A stretch of 64,000 nt of DNA from Archaeoglobaceae archaeon (lineage in GTDB: Archaea; Halobacteriota; Archaeoglobi; Archaeoglobales; Archaeoglobaceae): contig JANXDJ010000001.1 in NCBI GenBank assembly GCA_025059545.1, positions 18,528 through 82,527 on the forward strand. The letters run 5' to 3'. The translations under genes and the position numbers were made by a program. Shown here piece after piece: positions 8,994 through 19,675 of this stretch. Numbering within the stretch: position 1 is the stretch's first letter; every line of letters begins with the position of its first letter. Under the pieces are notes generated by a model that searched no databases, was not told where the DNA came from, and saw only the letters and a list, made by a program, of their open reading frames with translations.

Positions 8994-10124
8994 TCAAGTT
9001 GTATATTCTGAGTTTATCTTAACATATTCATAACTCAGATCACATCCTATTGCGTAATCACTGCAATTTCCCTTATGTAGATCTATCAAGATTCTGAAGT
9101 CCCCTTTCATTATCCCTCTTGCCTCTTCTTCTCTGCCCGTAAGTCTCCCGTGATCCACCAGCAAAACGCTTTTTTCTTCATTCTCAAAAGCCACTGTAAT
9201 TTTTTCATCAACTTCTGCGCCACTATAACCGAGTGCAGCGATTATTCTGCCCCAGTTCGGATCACAACCAAATACTGCGGTTTTCACAAGCAGAGAATTT
9301 GCAACTGCCTTTGCTGCAATCTCTGCGGATTTTTCACTCTTTGCACCATTTACTATGACTTCAAAAACCTTCGTTGCTCCCTCGCCATCTCTCGCAATCT
9401 GTTTCGCAATGCTGTAGAAGACTTTCCCGAGCTCTTCTTCAAAAATATCTCTACTAATTTTCTCTCTTCCAGTGGCAATCAAAAGCACTGTGTCGTTTGT
9501 AGAGGTGTCTCCATCTACCGTTAGTCTGTTCAACGGCTTTACAGCTTTTCGTAGAATTTCATAAAGTTCTCCGCTTTCAAATTTTGCAGAAGTGAACGCA
9601 AAACAGAGCATAGTCGCAAGATTTGGCGAGATCATTCCCGCTCCTTTCGCAACCGCTGAGATCTTTGCAACCTTTGAAAAAGCTTTTTTTACGAACTTAT
9701 CAGTCGTCCTTATCGCCTTAGAAAATTTCTCCGCATGCTCCTTGCTATTTCCTAAATCTCTATAAACCTCTGGAGTTTTTTTTCTAATCCATTCTATGTC
9801 AAGCTTCCTTCCAATAACGCCGGTTGAGGCAATAGCAACTTCATCCGCTCTGCAACCAAAAATTTCGGCAGCAATTCTGCACATCTCCTTAGCATCACTT
9901 AATCCCTGCTCGCCTGTGAATGCATTTGCATTTCCACTGTTTACAATTAAACCTTTTGCGTATCCCTTACTTATATTCTCTTGGCACACAATTACAGGTG
10001 CAGCTTTAATCTTATTCCCAGTAAAAACACCCGCAATGCTTCCATTAAACTTAGCAAGTCCCAAACCAAGCTTGCCTTCCTTAATGCCGCTGCATATGAC
10101 ACCATCGACTTCTGTGATCTCCAT
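8994..10124 (-). CDS. argJ: Bifunctional glutamate N-acetyltransferase / ornithine acetyltransferase ArgJ
   Basis: 376 residues, full length. ArgJ transfers the acetyl group from N-acetylornithine to glutamate in the cyclic arginine pathway. The autoprocessing site and nucleophile are present as NLATML with Thr171, where the precursor is expected to split into alpha and beta chains. Early blocks VNSGNANAFTG and AIASTGVIGRKL and the late block GCDPNWGRI are family-typical. It diverges from pgk across 58 bases containing A/T-rich TATA-like sequence. argG lies 47 kb away in this window, so the pathway genes are dispersed. Confidence 0.95.
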   Translation of the reverse strand: MEITEVDGVICSGIKEGKLGLGLAKFNGSIAGVFTGNKIKAAPVIVCQENISKGYAKGLIVNSGNANAFTGEQGLSDAKEMCRIAAEIFGCRADEVAIASTGVIGRKLDIEWIRKKTPEVYRDLGNSKEHAEKFSKAIRTTDKFVKKAFSKVAKISAVAKGAGMISPNLATMLCFAFTSAKFESGELYEILRKAVKPLNRLTVDGDTSTNDTVLLIATGREKISRDIFEEELGKVFYSIAKQIARDGEGATKVFEVIVNGAKSEKSAEIAAKAVANSLLVKTAVFGCDPNWGRIIAALGYSGAEVDEKITVAFENEEKSVLLVDHGRLTGREEEARGIMKGDFRILIDLHKGNCSDYAIGCDLSYEYVKINSEYTT

Positions 10125-10182
10125 GCGTCGAGTTAATGTGGGATTAAAAAATCCTTTTAAAACGAAGCTTCAACGCACTCTC

Positions 10183-11394
10183 ATGACCGAACTTCCAACG
10201 CTTGACGATATAGATAGCAAACAAAAATCCGTGCTTCTAAGACTTGACATAAACGCTCCAATTGTTAACTCGACAATTTTAGATACCACAAGGTTTGAAA
10301 GCCATCTTCCAACGCTCAGAGAGCTTGAGGACAAGAGAATGGTTATATTAGCCCACCAAAGCAGACCAGGAAGGAGAGACTTTACAACCTTGGAAGAACA
10401 TGCTAAGGTTCTATCCAAAATTGTTGGAAGAGAGGTTGATTATATAGATGAGATCTTCAGCAGAAGAGTTTTAGAACGAATAAGGAACATGAAGTCTGGC
10501 GAAGTCGTGCTTCTTGAGAACGTTAGGTTTTATTCCGAAGAACAGCTTGATAGAACCGCTGAAGATCATGCCAATTCTCTGATGGTAAAAAGGTTAAAAG
10601 ATAACTTCGATGCCTTTGTAAATGATGCGTTTTCTGCATTTCACAGGAGCCACGCTTCTCTTGTTGGCTTCATTCCTGTGCTACCGACTTTTATAGGCAG
10701 AGTGGCGGAGAAAGAGATAAATGCTCTCAGTAGAGGATTGCGAAAAGGAGAAAGAATTGCCTTCGTTCTTGGAGGGGCGAAGATCAAAGATCCCATAAAG
10801 GTCATGAAGAACGTGCTCGAAAACGGAATTGCTGAGAGAGTTTTCCTCACAGGTGTTATCGCAAACTATTTCTTGCATTTGAAGGGTAAAGAAATCGGAG
10901 AAGAGAACAGAAAAATCGTCGAAGATAACAAAGAGAATGTAAAAGATGAGGATGCAAAAAAGCTACTTGAAAAACATAAAGATAAGATCCTCCTTCCCAT
11001 TGACTTTGGTATTGAGGTTGGAGGTGTTCGAGAAGACGTTTCGCTCGAGGATTTCAAAGGAAAAGGTATTATAAAAGACATAGGAGTTGAAACGATGAAT
11101 GAATTCTCAAAAATGATACCGGAGTTCGACACAGTAGTCGTTAATGGAACCGCTGGCGTTTATGAGGACACAAAGTTTTCTATCGGCACATATGAGGTTC
11201 TTAAAGCAGTTTCAAAGGTAAAATTTTCCATAGTTGGAGGCGGACATAGCGCTTCCGCTGTGAACATGTTCGGACTTGGTGACAAAGTGAGCCACGTTTC
11301 AATCGCTGGTGGTGCCTGCGTCAGATTTCTCAGTGGTGAGAAATTGCCAGTGATAGAGAAGATAATGGAGTATTGGGGCAAAAATAAGAAGTAA
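10183..11394 (+). CDS. pgk: Phosphoglycerate kinase
   Basis: 403 residues from ATG 10183. PGK interconverts 1,3-bisphosphoglycerate/ADP and 3-phosphoglycerate/ATP. N-terminal SVLLRLDINAPIV and LAHQSRPGRRDF bind substrate. FVNDAFSAFHRSHASLVG, LGGAKIKDPIKV and the C-terminal VGGGHSASAVNMFG nucleotide loop are present. The open frame runs upstream to 9796 through antisense argJ, but homologous sequence begins at MTELPTLDD. TATA-like ccttttaaaacg lies about 20-30 bases upstream. It is probably gluconeogenic in an Archaeoglobus-type organism (inference). Confidence 0.95.
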   Translation: MTELPTLDDIDSKQKSVLLRLDINAPIVNSTILDTTRFESHLPTLRELEDKRMVILAHQSRPGRRDFTTLEEHAKVLSKIVGREVDYIDEIFSRRVLERIRNMKSGEVVLLENVRFYSEEQLDRTAEDHANSLMVKRLKDNFDAFVNDAFSAFHRSHASLVGFIPVLPTFIGRVAEKEINALSRGLRKGERIAFVLGGAKIKDPIKVMKNVLENGIAERVFLTGVIANYFLHLKGKEIGEENRKIVEDNKENVKDEDAKKLLEKHKDKILLPIDFGIEVGGVREDVSLEDFKGKGIIKDIGVETMNEFSKMIPEFDTVVVNGTAGVYEDTKFSIGTYEVLKAVSKVKFSIVGGGHSASAVNMFGLGDKVSHVSIAGGACVRFLSGEKLPVIEKIMEYWGKNKK

Positions 11395-11396
11395 AA

Positions 11397-12542
11397 TTAA
11401 AGCTGGTCAAAAGTTATGATCCTTATAGAAGTTGGTAGCTTTACGACACTTCCAAGCTTTGCCCCTACCACATAACTTATATCTTTCTTTGCAGCGATGT
11501 CAATGAGCCTCTGAGTTATTATTCCATCAAAGACGATCACAGATGCCTTTATGTTGTTGGTCTTCAGAGTTTTAACGAGATCCCTTACAGGGACTTCCTT
11601 GACAACATTAAAGCTCTTGTCGAGAATTCTCGCAAGCAATTTTCCCTCAACCATCTCCTTATGAGATTTTAAGCTTTCGTGAGATGAAACTTTCTCCTCT
11701 TTTGGAGCTGTCTGTTCCTTCTTTAGCACATGAACTTGTTCTACCGGGATCTTGTTTCTGAGTGATTTTAAGATCTCCTTCAATGTCAAATCCTCTACTC
11801 CCTTACCTTCAGGTGCTCTTGCTATAAAATCCACATCCGCAACTTGTAAAAGCTCCTTTAATATAAGCTCTCCTCCTCTATCACCGTCTAAAAAAGCTGT
11901 AACTGTCTTCTTTTTGCTTAGCTCAATGATCGTCTTTGGTATATTCGTGCCTTCGACAGCTATAACATTTCTTATGCCATGCCTGAGTAAATTTAGCACA
12001 TCAGCACGCCCTTCAACAACGATTATGGCATCTGACTCATCCACCGCTGGCCCAGCTGGTAATTTTTCCTCACCATATTCTACAACTTCATCAACCCTTA
12101 TAGCCTGTCTTACAAGTTCTGTTATCTTCTCTGACTCAATTTCTGGCTCCTCAAATAACTCCCTGAGAATTTCCATCGATCTCTCAACTATTTTTTTTCT
12201 CTTGCTCGAGCGAACATCTTCAATTCTGCTCACTTTGATCTTCGCTGAACAAGGTCCAACTCTTTCAATCGTTTCAAGAGCCGCAGCGATGATCGCTGTT
12301 TCAACCTTATCAAGGCTTGAGGGGATCTTTATCTCGCCGTAGCTTTTCCCTCCCTTGCTGTCAATCTTAACCTCGATTCTACCTATCCTACCAGTTTTCT
12401 GAAGTTCTCTTAGATCGAGATCTCCGCCAAGAAGCCCTTCTGTTTGACCGAATATAGCCCCAACAACATCGGGACGTTCAACAACACCATCGGTAAGTAT
12501 TTCAGCGTAAATAAGATACTTAGTAGTATCTGAAGTTTTCAT
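11397..12542 (-). CDS. dnaG: Archaeal DnaG-type protein (Toprim, exosome-associated)
   Basis: 381 residues from the chosen ATG. The N-terminal block carries [13 protein letters not shown] and [14 protein letters not shown], hallmark archaeal DnaG motifs. The Toprim domain (about 160-245) has the catalytic Glu in IVVEGRADV and the acidic pair in FLDGDRGGE. Archaeal DnaG has primase activity in vitro and is a subunit of the RNA exosome. ATGs at 12566, 12545 and 12542 are all possible. MKTSDTTKY aligns best with known N-termini, whereas the TATA (12588-12597) is 22-31 bases from 12566. It is convergent with pgk. Confidence 0.93.
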   Translation of the reverse strand: MKTSDTTKYLIYAEILTDGVVERPDVVGAIFGQTEGLLGGDLDLRELQKTGRIGRIEVKIDSKGGKSYGEIKIPSSLDKVETAIIAAALETIERVGPCSAKIKVSRIEDVRSSKRKKIVERSMEILRELFEEPEIESEKITELVRQAIRVDEVVEYGEEKLPAGPAVDESDAIIVVEGRADVLNLLRHGIRNVIAVEGTNIPKTIIELSKKKTVTAFLDGDRGGELILKELLQVADVDFIARAPEGKGVEDLTLKEILKSLRNKIPVEQVHVLKKEQTAPKEEKVSSHESLKSHKEMVEGKLLARILDKSFNVVKEVPVRDLVKTLKTNNIKASVIVFDGIITQRLIDIAAKKDISYVVGAKLGSVVKLPTSIRIITFDQL

Positions 12543-12607
12543 CATATAAGCATCATCCCCTGTCATCCAATAACCTACTCAACTTCTCTTTAAATAGTTT
12601 TTGAACA

Positions 12608-12955
12608 CTATTTAAGGAAGTCTTCAATAATTTTTAATATTTCCTTTCTTGTGAATGGTTTCTTCAATATTCTATCAACCCCTGCCTCTATCGCTTTTTC
12701 TCCTTTTGAGCTTGCATACGCTGTAATCGCAATAATCTTGGCATTTGGATTTATTTTCTTTATTTCTTTAACCGCATCTATCCCACTCATTACCGGCATC
12801 ATAATATCCATAAGAACCAGATCGGGTTTTTCTTTTTTGTAGAGTTCTACAGCTTCTCTTCCGTTTGAGGCTTCAAGAACCTTGTAATCCTTCAGCATGA
12901 TCTTGAGAATTTCTCTCATCGCGGTCTCGTCATCCACAATCATTACACTTCTCAT
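12608..12955 (-). CDS. Stand-alone response regulator receiver
   Basis: 115 residues, a single CheY-like receiver with no output domain. The acidic pocket (VDDE), phospho-acceptor Asp in LVLMDIMMP, the Thr of AITAYAS and the Lys of KKPFT are all present, so it should be phosphorylatable. The start MRSVMIVDD at 12955 is 26 bases from a TATA element (12975-12987), suggesting a leaderless message. An extension to 13000 would run through the promoter. It is very similar to the receiver at 54853-55215, with shared blocks MLKDY, EASNGREAV and KPFTRK. No kinase gene is adjacent. Confidence 0.9.
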   Translation of the reverse strand: MRSVMIVDDETAMREILKIMLKDYKVLEASNGREAVELYKKEKPDLVLMDIMMPVMSGIDAVKEIKKINPNAKIIAITAYASSKGEKAIEAGVDRILKKPFTRKEILKIIEDFLK

Positions 12956-13085
12956 CAACAATTCTAATGTTTTCGTATTTAAAAAGCTTACCACAACCAA
13001 CCCGATGATCTATAAATCTGAAATACATCGAAAACTCGAAAGACAATTAATAAACCTATTCAAAAACCATATTCCCAACTAAGAG

Positions 13086-15428
13086 TTAAAAGAAAGATTC
13101 AAGGCTCATCTGCGATGTTCTCTCAATTTTTTCTTCAGAAAAACCAAATCTCTCGAGAATTCTTAGAACTGCGGGAATTATCTGATGCTCAATGTAGTAA
13201 TCTTTGTCAAGCTTTTTCGTCTCTTCACCGCTTTTCAACTTGATCCTGATATTCTCACCGTCGAATTGCTCGATCATATCAATTGGATATGCTCGATCTC
13301 CAATATTTCCAGGACCTTTAACGATTACAAAGCCCACTTTTGAACCCACTGGATAGAAAATACCAACCTCTTCAGCTTTTTTAACCGCTTTGACGTGAGC
13401 TTGAACCGCTTCGTATTTAGATGGTTTCTTCGTCAGTCCTTTATAGATCACAACGTCCTCAAGCTTTATCTTCCCAGCTCGGATGCTTTCGACGATCTCC
13501 TTAATATAACTCATTGCCTTTTCAGGATCTTTTTCTTTCAGTATTATCTCTATAACACCTTTTTGAGCTTTCTTAGCTAATTCACACCAATCTCCACGCC
13601 TAACTTCGAGTCCACGCACCAATATTTTGTCTTCAGCGGTCAATCCAGCGTATCTTTTCTTTTCAACGAAGAATATGGTTTTAAAAAGCTCATCAAGCTC
13701 AATTTGGACTGGTAGTCTCTTAGATATTTCTAATATAAGCTTTTCAACCTCTTCCTCAAGTTCCTCCAATCCCAATCCAGTTTTTGAGATAAATATGCTG
13801 TCTGTATCACCATATAGAACCTTAAACTCAAGATCTTGCGCTATCTTTGCGGAAGTCTTTATAAAATACCTGCCCCATGCAGTTGTGGCTTCAGCACACT
13901 TTCTACAATACCATCGTGCACCAGCCCAGCCCATGTAGCCATAAAAGGAGTTTGTAAGGATCTTAAGCGTTTGCTGTTTTATGTCAAGCAGTTTAGATCT
14001 TGGATCTTTTTCATCAATACTCTTCATAATCGTCTTTATCTCTCTCCTTTTTTCTATTAACATTTTGAGAATTCTCCTGAAAAATCCTTCAGGTTGTTTT
14101 CTAAACTTGTAGTTAACTTCCGGAGCAACGTAACAATCACCTTCCTCAGCTAAGGTATCAGGACTAATATTGTAAGCTATCATGATTGAGGGATACATAC
14201 TTGCAAAGTCTAGCTCAGCAACATTTTCGTGCAAACCTCTTTCTGGCTCTATTACGAGAGCTCCTTCATAGCTTTCAAATAATACCTCTTCAGCATTTGG
14301 AGCTATTTCTCCCAACTTCCTTGCCTCACTTAGCAAAAGCCAATCAACCTGTTTTCCTCTACCCATTCTCGAGATATCGTCAAGAGGTAGCCTTATAAGT
14401 CTCGCAAGCTCATAGTGCATAGGCAAAAGCTCTTTTGCAATCATATACGTGTGGATAACGTCTCTCTTTGCATGAGTGAGTACTTTTTCCTTATCGTTTT
14501 GCCAGTATCTGTTTATGTCCTTCGCTTCTATATCCTCAATGTCGATCTTTGCTCCAAGGAATTCTGCGATGTTTTCAAGCTTTTTGATCTTTACATCCGT
14601 TATTCTTAAAGCGATGTCATAGAGATCTACATTCAACCTCCCAGCGATCTTTGGTCTCCCACCTTTGAATTTGATCAAAGAACCGTCTCTTCCAATGTCC
14701 AACGAGATCTTTAGCTTTTCAGCCCTTTTTCTTATATAAGGCCAGTCAAAGGCGTCCTGATTATAGCCAACGATCAAATCTGGATCTATTTCCTTTATTA
14801 TTTGCACAAAATCCTGAATTATTGTCCTTTCATTTCCATGCAGTATTTCCTCTCTCTCATTACTCCACTTAACCGAAATAACTATGATCGGATCCTTTTC
14901 CGGATCTGGCATGCCGAAAGAGGATAACATTTCACAATCAAAGGCTAAAATATTAAGCTCGGGAATTTCCTTGTTAACTCTCTCAACTTCTTCAATCTCA
15001 TAGCTTCTTAGCTTCCCCTCACTCTCTTTACCCTTAATCCTTATCCCGTCAAGACATGCAAGATCCTTATCGATCAAATAACGATAGGCAAATGGTATGT
15101 CCGCTTCTCTAACTTCACCAAATTTAGAGAGAAAGTCTCTAAGCTTTGGAACATGTTGGGGGTGTTTTGCATAAATTATAAAACCGGGGATTTCTCTTCC
15201 AAAGAATTTAACTTTTGTCTTTTCGTAAGAAGCAGGAGAAATTAATTCTTTTTTAGTTCTAATCATCGCATTCTGGATCGTATCCTCATCTATGTCCAAT
15301 ACGTAAAAGTAAGGTTTGAAATTTTTATCATAGGCGATAAATGGCTCATGATCTTTACACCACAACCTCAAAACCGCGCTATCGTCGAAAGTGACGTATT
15401 CAACATCTAAGAGCCATCCTTCTACCAC
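13086..15428 (-). CDS. polB: Family B DNA polymerase with proofreading exonuclease
   Basis: 780 residues, typical archaeal PolB length. The exonuclease domain carries ExoI (LAFDCEM, Asp and Glu), ExoII around GYNQDAFDWPYI and an ExoIII region. The polymerase palm has motif A DFASMYPSI, motif B LTNSFYGYMGWAG and motif C LYGDTDSIF. The thumb contains a KKRYAGL block. It should be a replicative or repair polymerase with 3'-5' proofreading. The C-terminus ends TSQMSLESFF, resembling a PCNA-interacting peptide (QxxLxxFF). No intein is present. It is monocistronic. Confidence 0.96.
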   Translation of the reverse strand: MVEGWLLDVEYVTFDDSAVLRLWCKDHEPFIAYDKNFKPYFYVLDIDEDTIQNAMIRTKKELISPASYEKTKVKFFGREIPGFIIYAKHPQHVPKLRDFLSKFGEVREADIPFAYRYLIDKDLACLDGIRIKGKESEGKLRSYEIEEVERVNKEIPELNILAFDCEMLSSFGMPDPEKDPIIVISVKWSNEREEILHGNERTIIQDFVQIIKEIDPDLIVGYNQDAFDWPYIRKRAEKLKISLDIGRDGSLIKFKGGRPKIAGRLNVDLYDIALRITDVKIKKLENIAEFLGAKIDIEDIEAKDINRYWQNDKEKVLTHAKRDVIHTYMIAKELLPMHYELARLIRLPLDDISRMGRGKQVDWLLLSEARKLGEIAPNAEEVLFESYEGALVIEPERGLHENVAELDFASMYPSIMIAYNISPDTLAEEGDCYVAPEVNYKFRKQPEGFFRRILKMLIEKRREIKTIMKSIDEKDPRSKLLDIKQQTLKILTNSFYGYMGWAGARWYCRKCAEATTAWGRYFIKTSAKIAQDLEFKVLYGDTDSIFISKTGLGLEELEEEVEKLILEISKRLPVQIELDELFKTIFFVEKKRYAGLTAEDKILVRGLEVRRGDWCELAKKAQKGVIEIILKEKDPEKAMSYIKEIVESIRAGKIKLEDVVIYKGLTKKPSKYEAVQAHVKAVKKAEEVGIFYPVGSKVGFVIVKGPGNIGDRAYPIDMIEQFDGENIRIKLKSGEETKKLDKDYYIEHQIIPAVLRILERFGFSEEKIERTSQMSLESFF

Positions 15429-15553
15429 AGATCCATTACTACAAGAAGGATTTAAATTTAACTTATATACGAGAAATGGAGTCCAATCAAAACTTTAAAA
15501 CAGAAATTCAGCAATTGAGTTAAAACTTTATACTTCTGATATATCTTTTTTTG

Positions 15554-15823
15554 ATGAGAGCGGTAGAGATCTACGTTAGCGGTGTTGTTCAAGGTGTTGG
15601 ATTCAGATATTATACAACAAAAGTTGCTAAAGAACTCGGAATAAAGGGATTCGTGAAAAATTTGCCAGATGGAAGAGTTTACATATATGCAGTTGGAGAG
15701 GGAAATTCTTTGGAGAAGTTCATTTCGAGTGTGCGCCAAGGACCACCACTTGCAGTGGTTAGAGATGTTGAAATCAGAAATGCAGAAATTAAAGAATTTG
15801 AAAGGTTTGAGGTGAGAAGATAA
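15554..15823 (+). CDS. acyP: Acylphosphatase
   Basis: 89 residues, standard size. It hydrolyses acyl phosphates such as carbamoyl or 1,3-bisphosphoglycerate phosphates. The catalytic Arg lies in [16 protein letters not shown] and the catalytic Asn in [15 protein letters not shown], the two signatures of the family. I chose ATG 15554 over the adjacent TTG 15551. TATA-like actttatac (15525-15533) fits a leaderless start. The stop overlaps the hisF start codon (taATG), so it leads the acyP-hisF-mazG-pncB operon. Confidence 0.93.
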   Translation: MRAVEIYVSGVVQGVGFRYYTTKVAKELGIKGFVKNLPDGRVYIYAVGEGNSLEKFISSVRQGPPLAVVRDVEIRNAEIKEFERFEVRR

Positions 15824-16641
15824 TGCTCGCAAAAAGGATAATTCCATGCTTAGATGTCACTTACAGAAATGGAAAGGCGATGGTGGTCAAGGGTGTTGAA
15901 TTCTTGAACTTGCGAGATGCTGGCGATCCAGTTGAATTGGCTAAAAGGTATGATTCTGAGGGAGCGGATGAACTCGTTTTTCTCGATATAACCGCATCAC
16001 CAGAAGGTAGAAAAACGATGGTTGACATCGTAGAGAATACCGCTGAGAACGTTTTCATCCCATTCACAGTAGGAGGTGGAATAAGAACTATTGAAGACAT
16101 TAATGCAATCCTGTCTGCTGGAGCGGATAAGGTTTCTATAAATACTTCCGCGGTTAAAGATCCTGAATTTGTCAAAAAATCCTCGAAGATCTTTGGTAGC
16201 CAGTGCATCGTTGTTGCAATAGATTGCAAGAGGAATTTTGAATTAAATAAGGGCAAATACATTCTCGAACTCGAAGATGGTAGAAAAGCATGGTATGAAG
16301 TTTATATATACGGGGGTAGACAGGCTACTGGCATAGATGCGCTCTGGTGGGCTAAAAAAGTTGAAGAACTCGGAGCCGGTGAAATTTTGCTGACTTCAAT
16401 GGATAGAGATGGAACAAGAGACGGCTATGATATCCCGATCACGAGAGCTATGAGTGAGGAACTCAGCATACCAATCATCGCTTCTGGTGGTGCTGGAAAA
16501 CTTGAACACTTTTATGAGGGTTTTGTTGACGGAAAAGCTGATGCTTGCTTGGCTGCGGGCATATTCCACTACAGAGAGATAAGCATTGCTCAGGTAAAAG
16601 AGTATCTAGCTACAAGAGGGGTGAAAGTGAGATGGAAATAA
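15823..16641 (+). CDS. hisF: Imidazole glycerol phosphate synthase cyclase subunit HisF
   Basis: 272 residues. HisF uses ammonia from HisH to form IGP and AICAR in histidine synthesis. It is a (beta/alpha)8 barrel with the catalytic Asp in IIPCLDV near the N-terminus and the second in VVAIDCKRN. Phosphate-binding loops FTVGGGIRT and ASGGAGK are visible. One-base stop/start overlap with acyP and 10-base overlap with the MazG-like gene place it mid-operon. hisH is not in the window. Confidence 0.96.
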   Translation: MLAKRIIPCLDVTYRNGKAMVVKGVEFLNLRDAGDPVELAKRYDSEGADELVFLDITASPEGRKTMVDIVENTAENVFIPFTVGGGIRTIEDINAILSAGADKVSINTSAVKDPEFVKKSSKIFGSQCIVVAIDCKRNFELNKGKYILELEDGRKAWYEVYIYGGRQATGIDALWWAKKVEELGAGEILLTSMDRDGTRDGYDIPITRAMSEELSIPIIASGGAGKLEHFYEGFVDGKADACLAAGIFHYREISIAQVKEYLATRGVKVRWK

Positions 16642-16916
16642 GCGAATTTCAGAGAATGATCGGCGAGATCTACCTTCATCGTGATAAGGAAAGAGGTGTT
16701 GAGAAGACGATGCTCTGGATCGTCGAAGAAGTTGGGGAACTAGCAGAAGCTGTTAGAAAGAGAGAAAATATTGGAGAAGAGATTGCAGACGTTTTTGCAT
16801 GGCTTGTAAGCTTGGCAAATCTATTTGAAGTTGATCTTGAAAGAGAAAGCCTTAAAAAATATCCATATCATTGCTCACGCTGTGGAAAAAAGCCATGTGA
16901 GTGTGATACGATATGA
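16632..16916 (+). CDS. MazG-like nucleotide pyrophosphohydrolase with C-terminal zinc knuckle
   Basis: 94 residues from ATG 16632, which overlaps the end of hisF. The all-alpha MazG motif is present: [17 protein letters not shown], with a second acidic helix [13 protein letters not shown], gives the E-x3-E...E-x2-D metal site. After the catalytic helices the tail carries [11 protein letters not shown], a likely zinc site. Family members hydrolyse NTPs to NMP and PPi. The native substrate is unknown, though house-cleaning of nucleotides fits. The longer frame from 16545 lies inside hisF and is not used. Confidence 0.85.
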   Translation: MEISEFQRMIGEIYLHRDKERGVEKTMLWIVEEVGELAEAVRKRENIGEEIADVFAWLVSLANLFEVDLERESLKKYPYHCSRCGKKPCECDTI

Positions 16917-18067
16917 AGTTTGCAATCGCTAAGGAAGAAGACATAAAATCCGGATACGTAACAGACAAATACTTTATCTGGACTGAAAAAGTTCTAAAAG
17001 CGAGGAATTTGAATCCAAAAGTTGTTATGGAAGTAACAACTTCAGAATGGGGTATTTTTGCTGGTTTAAATGACGTCTTAGCCCTTCTCGAGGGTATTCC
17101 AGTGGAAGTTTATGCTATGCCTGAGGGTGCTCTTTTCTTTCCACATGAGCCTGTTCTAACAGTAGTTGGAAGATATTTAGATTTTGCGAGGTTTGAAACC
17201 GCTTTACTTGGATTTATATGCCACGCAAGTGGTATAGCGACTCAAGCTTTTAAATTCAAGCTCGCTTCGGGGGATAAGAAGATCTTATCTTTTGGAACCC
17301 GAAGAGCACATCCGGCGATCTCTGCAATGATAGAAAGATCCGCATTCATTGGTGGAGTTGATGGAGTCAGCAACTTTATCGCTGAAAAATATTTTGGATT
17401 TGAAAGCCTTGGAACCATGCCTCATGCACTGATCATCTGCTTTGGTGATCAAGTGTCCGCATGGAGATCGTTTGATGAAGTTGTTGATGAGAATGTGCCG
17501 AGAACGCTTCTAATTGATACATACTTCGATGAAAAGACAGAAGCGATAATGGCTATTGAGAACGTTCGCAGAGTTGATGCGGTTCGACTTGATACTCCTT
17601 CTTCGAGAAAGGGTAATTTCAAGAAGATCGTTGAAGAAGTTAGGTGGGAGCTGAACATTCGCGGAAGGAAAGATGTAAAGATCTTCCTAAGCGGTGGACT
17701 GAAGCTTTCTGATGTTCTCAACTTGAGAGATGTTGCTGATGCGTTTGGCGTAGGGACTTCAATAAGCGCCGCGAAGCCGATCGACTTTGCAATGGACATA
17801 GTAGAGAGAGAAGGAGTTTACTGTGCAAAAAGGGGAAAGAGAAGTGGTATGAAGCAAGTTTACAGAGATTGGAATAGGCTTGAGGATGAGGTAAGGCTTT
17901 TCAAAGAAGTTGCACCCAAAGACAAAGAGCCAATGCTCCGAAAAGTTATGGAAAACGGAAGAGTAGTTGAAAAGACAGATATAACCAAGGCCCGAGAACT
18001 TGTCTTGAGGCAAATGGAAATTATAAGAAAATTAGGGAGAGATAAAGAGTTCCTAATGTCCGAGTGA
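16913..18067 (+). CDS. Nicotinate phosphoribosyltransferase
   Basis: 384 residues. It converts nicotinate and PRPP to nicotinate mononucleotide in NAD salvage. Visible family features include the N-terminal GYVTDKYF, the central [12 protein letters not shown], a DTPSSRKGN block near the PRPP site and the late LSGGLK and VGTSIS loops of the type II PRTase barrel. It starts with ATGA overlap after the MazG-like gene. Its 3' end overlaps convergent pycA by 15 bases. Length fits the short archaeal form. Confidence 0.92.
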   Translation: MKFAIAKEEDIKSGYVTDKYFIWTEKVLKARNLNPKVVMEVTTSEWGIFAGLNDVLALLEGIPVEVYAMPEGALFFPHEPVLTVVGRYLDFARFETALLGFICHASGIATQAFKFKLASGDKKILSFGTRRAHPAISAMIERSAFIGGVDGVSNFIAEKYFGFESLGTMPHALIICFGDQVSAWRSFDEVVDENVPRTLLIDTYFDEKTEAIMAIENVRRVDAVRLDTPSSRKGNFKKIVEEVRWELNIRGRKDVKIFLSGGLKLSDVLNLRDVADAFGVGTSISAAKPIDFAMDIVEREGVYCAKRGKRSGMKQVYRDWNRLEDEVRLFKEVAPKDKEPMLRKVMENGRVVEKTDITKARELVLRQMEIIRKLGRDKEFLMSE

Positions 18068-19567
18068 CGTGTAGATCTTCCAAAGTCTCTCTTCGATTTT
18101 TCCATTTTCTACTGTAGCAGATCTGTAGGACTTTCTTAAGTGTTCCTTTATCTTCTCAGATTCGTATTCCATGAAAATTCTGCTCAACTTTGCCTGAGCC
18201 TCGAGGTATTTTTCAATGTAGTGAGGGACCTTTTCAGATATCTTCCTCTCCTCAAGGAATTTTGTGTGAATGTTGCCCTTTTCGAATTCCTCGTCTGAGA
18301 GCACAGCGAGATGTAATGGTATATTCGTGGTGACGCCGAGTATTATGTATTCCATAAGCGATCTCTTGCCACGGGCAATTACTTCTGCTCTGTTTTTACC
18401 AAATACTGTAAGTTTGGAGATCATCGGATCATAATCTTCTGGGATTCCACTTCCAATGCTAACCGCACTATCTAATCTAACTCCATAACCTCCGGGGCTT
18501 CTGTAAAACTCTATTCTTCCGCCTGAAGGCAAGAAATTGATGGGATCCTCTGCGTAAATCCTCAACTCCATTGCATGTCCTCTTGGCTTAATGTCTTCCT
18601 GATCATAAGGAATTTTCTCACCAGATGCAATCATTATTTGCTCTCTCACTATATCTATACCCGTTACGATCTCGGTTATCGTGTGTTCTACCTGTAATCG
18701 AGCGTTTATTTCCAAAAAGTAGAATTTGCCGTTCTCAAACAGGAATTCGAAAGTTCCAGCATTTTCATAACCTATGCTTTTTGCACCTCTCACCGCTGAC
18801 TTTCCAATTCTTTCTCTAAGCTCTTCATCAAGCGCTGGTGATGGCGTCTCTTCGATGACTTTCTGATTCCTTCTTTGAATACTGCATTCCCTTTCTCCTA
18901 AGTAAACGACTTTCGATTTTTTATCTGCGAGTATTTGGACTTCTATATGTCTTGGTCGAACGAGCCACTTCTCAAGATAAACTGTTGGATCCCTAAAGTA
19001 TTTCTCTCCAAAACTCTTTGACTTCGTAAAAGCTGACTCCAGATCTTTTTCATTCCAAGCTACGTTTATTCCTATTCCGCCTCCACCTCCAGAGGCTTTA
19101 ACTGCTACAGGATATCCTATTTTTTCAGCCCAATTGTATGCTTGTTCAATGTTATCCAAAGCTGGTGAACCCGGGACTATTGGAACCCCTGCGCTCTTCA
19201 TTCTCTTTCTTGCCTCTACTTTAGAGCCAGATATTTCGAGAACTTCGGGAGGGGGTCCAATAAACACGATCCCTTCTTCTTCACACCTCTTTGAAAACAT
19301 TGGATTCTCAGAAACAAATCCATAGCCCGGATGAATTGCTTCCGCTCCACTCTTCTTCGCAATCTCAACTATCCGCTCTATATTTAGATAGCTGTCCTTA
19401 GGATCCGATTTTCCGACATAGTAAGCTTCATCTGCATAATATCGATGCAAAGCGCTTTCATCCGCAGAACTGTAGATTGCGACGCTCTTTATTCCGAGTT
19501 CTCTACATGTCCTCATCACTCTTATTGCAATCTCGCCTCTGTTTGCAACTAAGATCTTTCTGAACAT
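18053..19567 (-). CDS. pycA: Biotin carboxylase subunit (pyruvate carboxylase subunit A / acetyl-CoA carboxylase BC)
   Basis: 504 residues. An ATP-grasp biotin carboxylase: N-terminal [18 protein letters not shown], glycine loop [24 protein letters not shown] and the catalytic stretch [16 protein letters not shown]. It carboxylates a biotinyl carrier using ATP and bicarbonate. The 450-504 tail is helical and has no biotin attachment motif, so the carrier must be separate. pycB lies at 39093. Pairing with pyruvate carboxylase is favoured by that gene, but acyl-CoA carboxylase is possible. It diverges from leuA/cimA. Confidence 0.9.
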   Translation of the reverse strand: MFRKILVANRGEIAIRVMRTCRELGIKSVAIYSSADESALHRYYADEAYYVGKSDPKDSYLNIERIVEIAKKSGAEAIHPGYGFVSENPMFSKRCEEEGIVFIGPPPEVLEISGSKVEARKRMKSAGVPIVPGSPALDNIEQAYNWAEKIGYPVAVKASGGGGGIGINVAWNEKDLESAFTKSKSFGEKYFRDPTVYLEKWLVRPRHIEVQILADKKSKVVYLGERECSIQRRNQKVIEETPSPALDEELRERIGKSAVRGAKSIGYENAGTFEFLFENGKFYFLEINARLQVEHTITEIVTGIDIVREQIMIASGEKIPYDQEDIKPRGHAMELRIYAEDPINFLPSGGRIEFYRSPGGYGVRLDSAVSIGSGIPEDYDPMISKLTVFGKNRAEVIARGKRSLMEYIILGVTTNIPLHLAVLSDEEFEKGNIHTKFLEERKISEKVPHYIEKYLEAQAKLSRIFMEYESEKIKEHLRKSYRSATVENGKIEERLWKIYTSLGH

Positions 19568-19620
19568 CCAGCTTTCTCAGATCAAAAAGCTTTTTAAATT
19601 TTTCTAAAAAAAATAGCTAA

Positions 19621-19675
19621 AAAATACAGAATTCGCTAAACTTTTGACTTAAAATACATATTTTCTTTGTATTTT
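19621..19675. promoter_or_regulatory. Candidate operator: three copies of AAAATACA half-site
   Basis: In the 188-base space between pycA and leuA/cimA, AAAATACA occurs at 19621-19628 and 19651-19658 (30 bases apart). Its reverse complement TGTATTTT follows at 19668-19675, giving an inverted repeat with a 9-base spacer. The leuA/cimA TATA-like ttaattaaata follows near 19699. A regulator site controlling one or both genes is plausible but not shown. Confidence 0.35.

Noticed and set aside
9796..10182. A 129-codon open extension upstream of pgk
   Set aside because: It lies antisense to argJ and has no similarity to phosphoglycerate kinase; homologous sequence and TATA spacing place the start at 10183.
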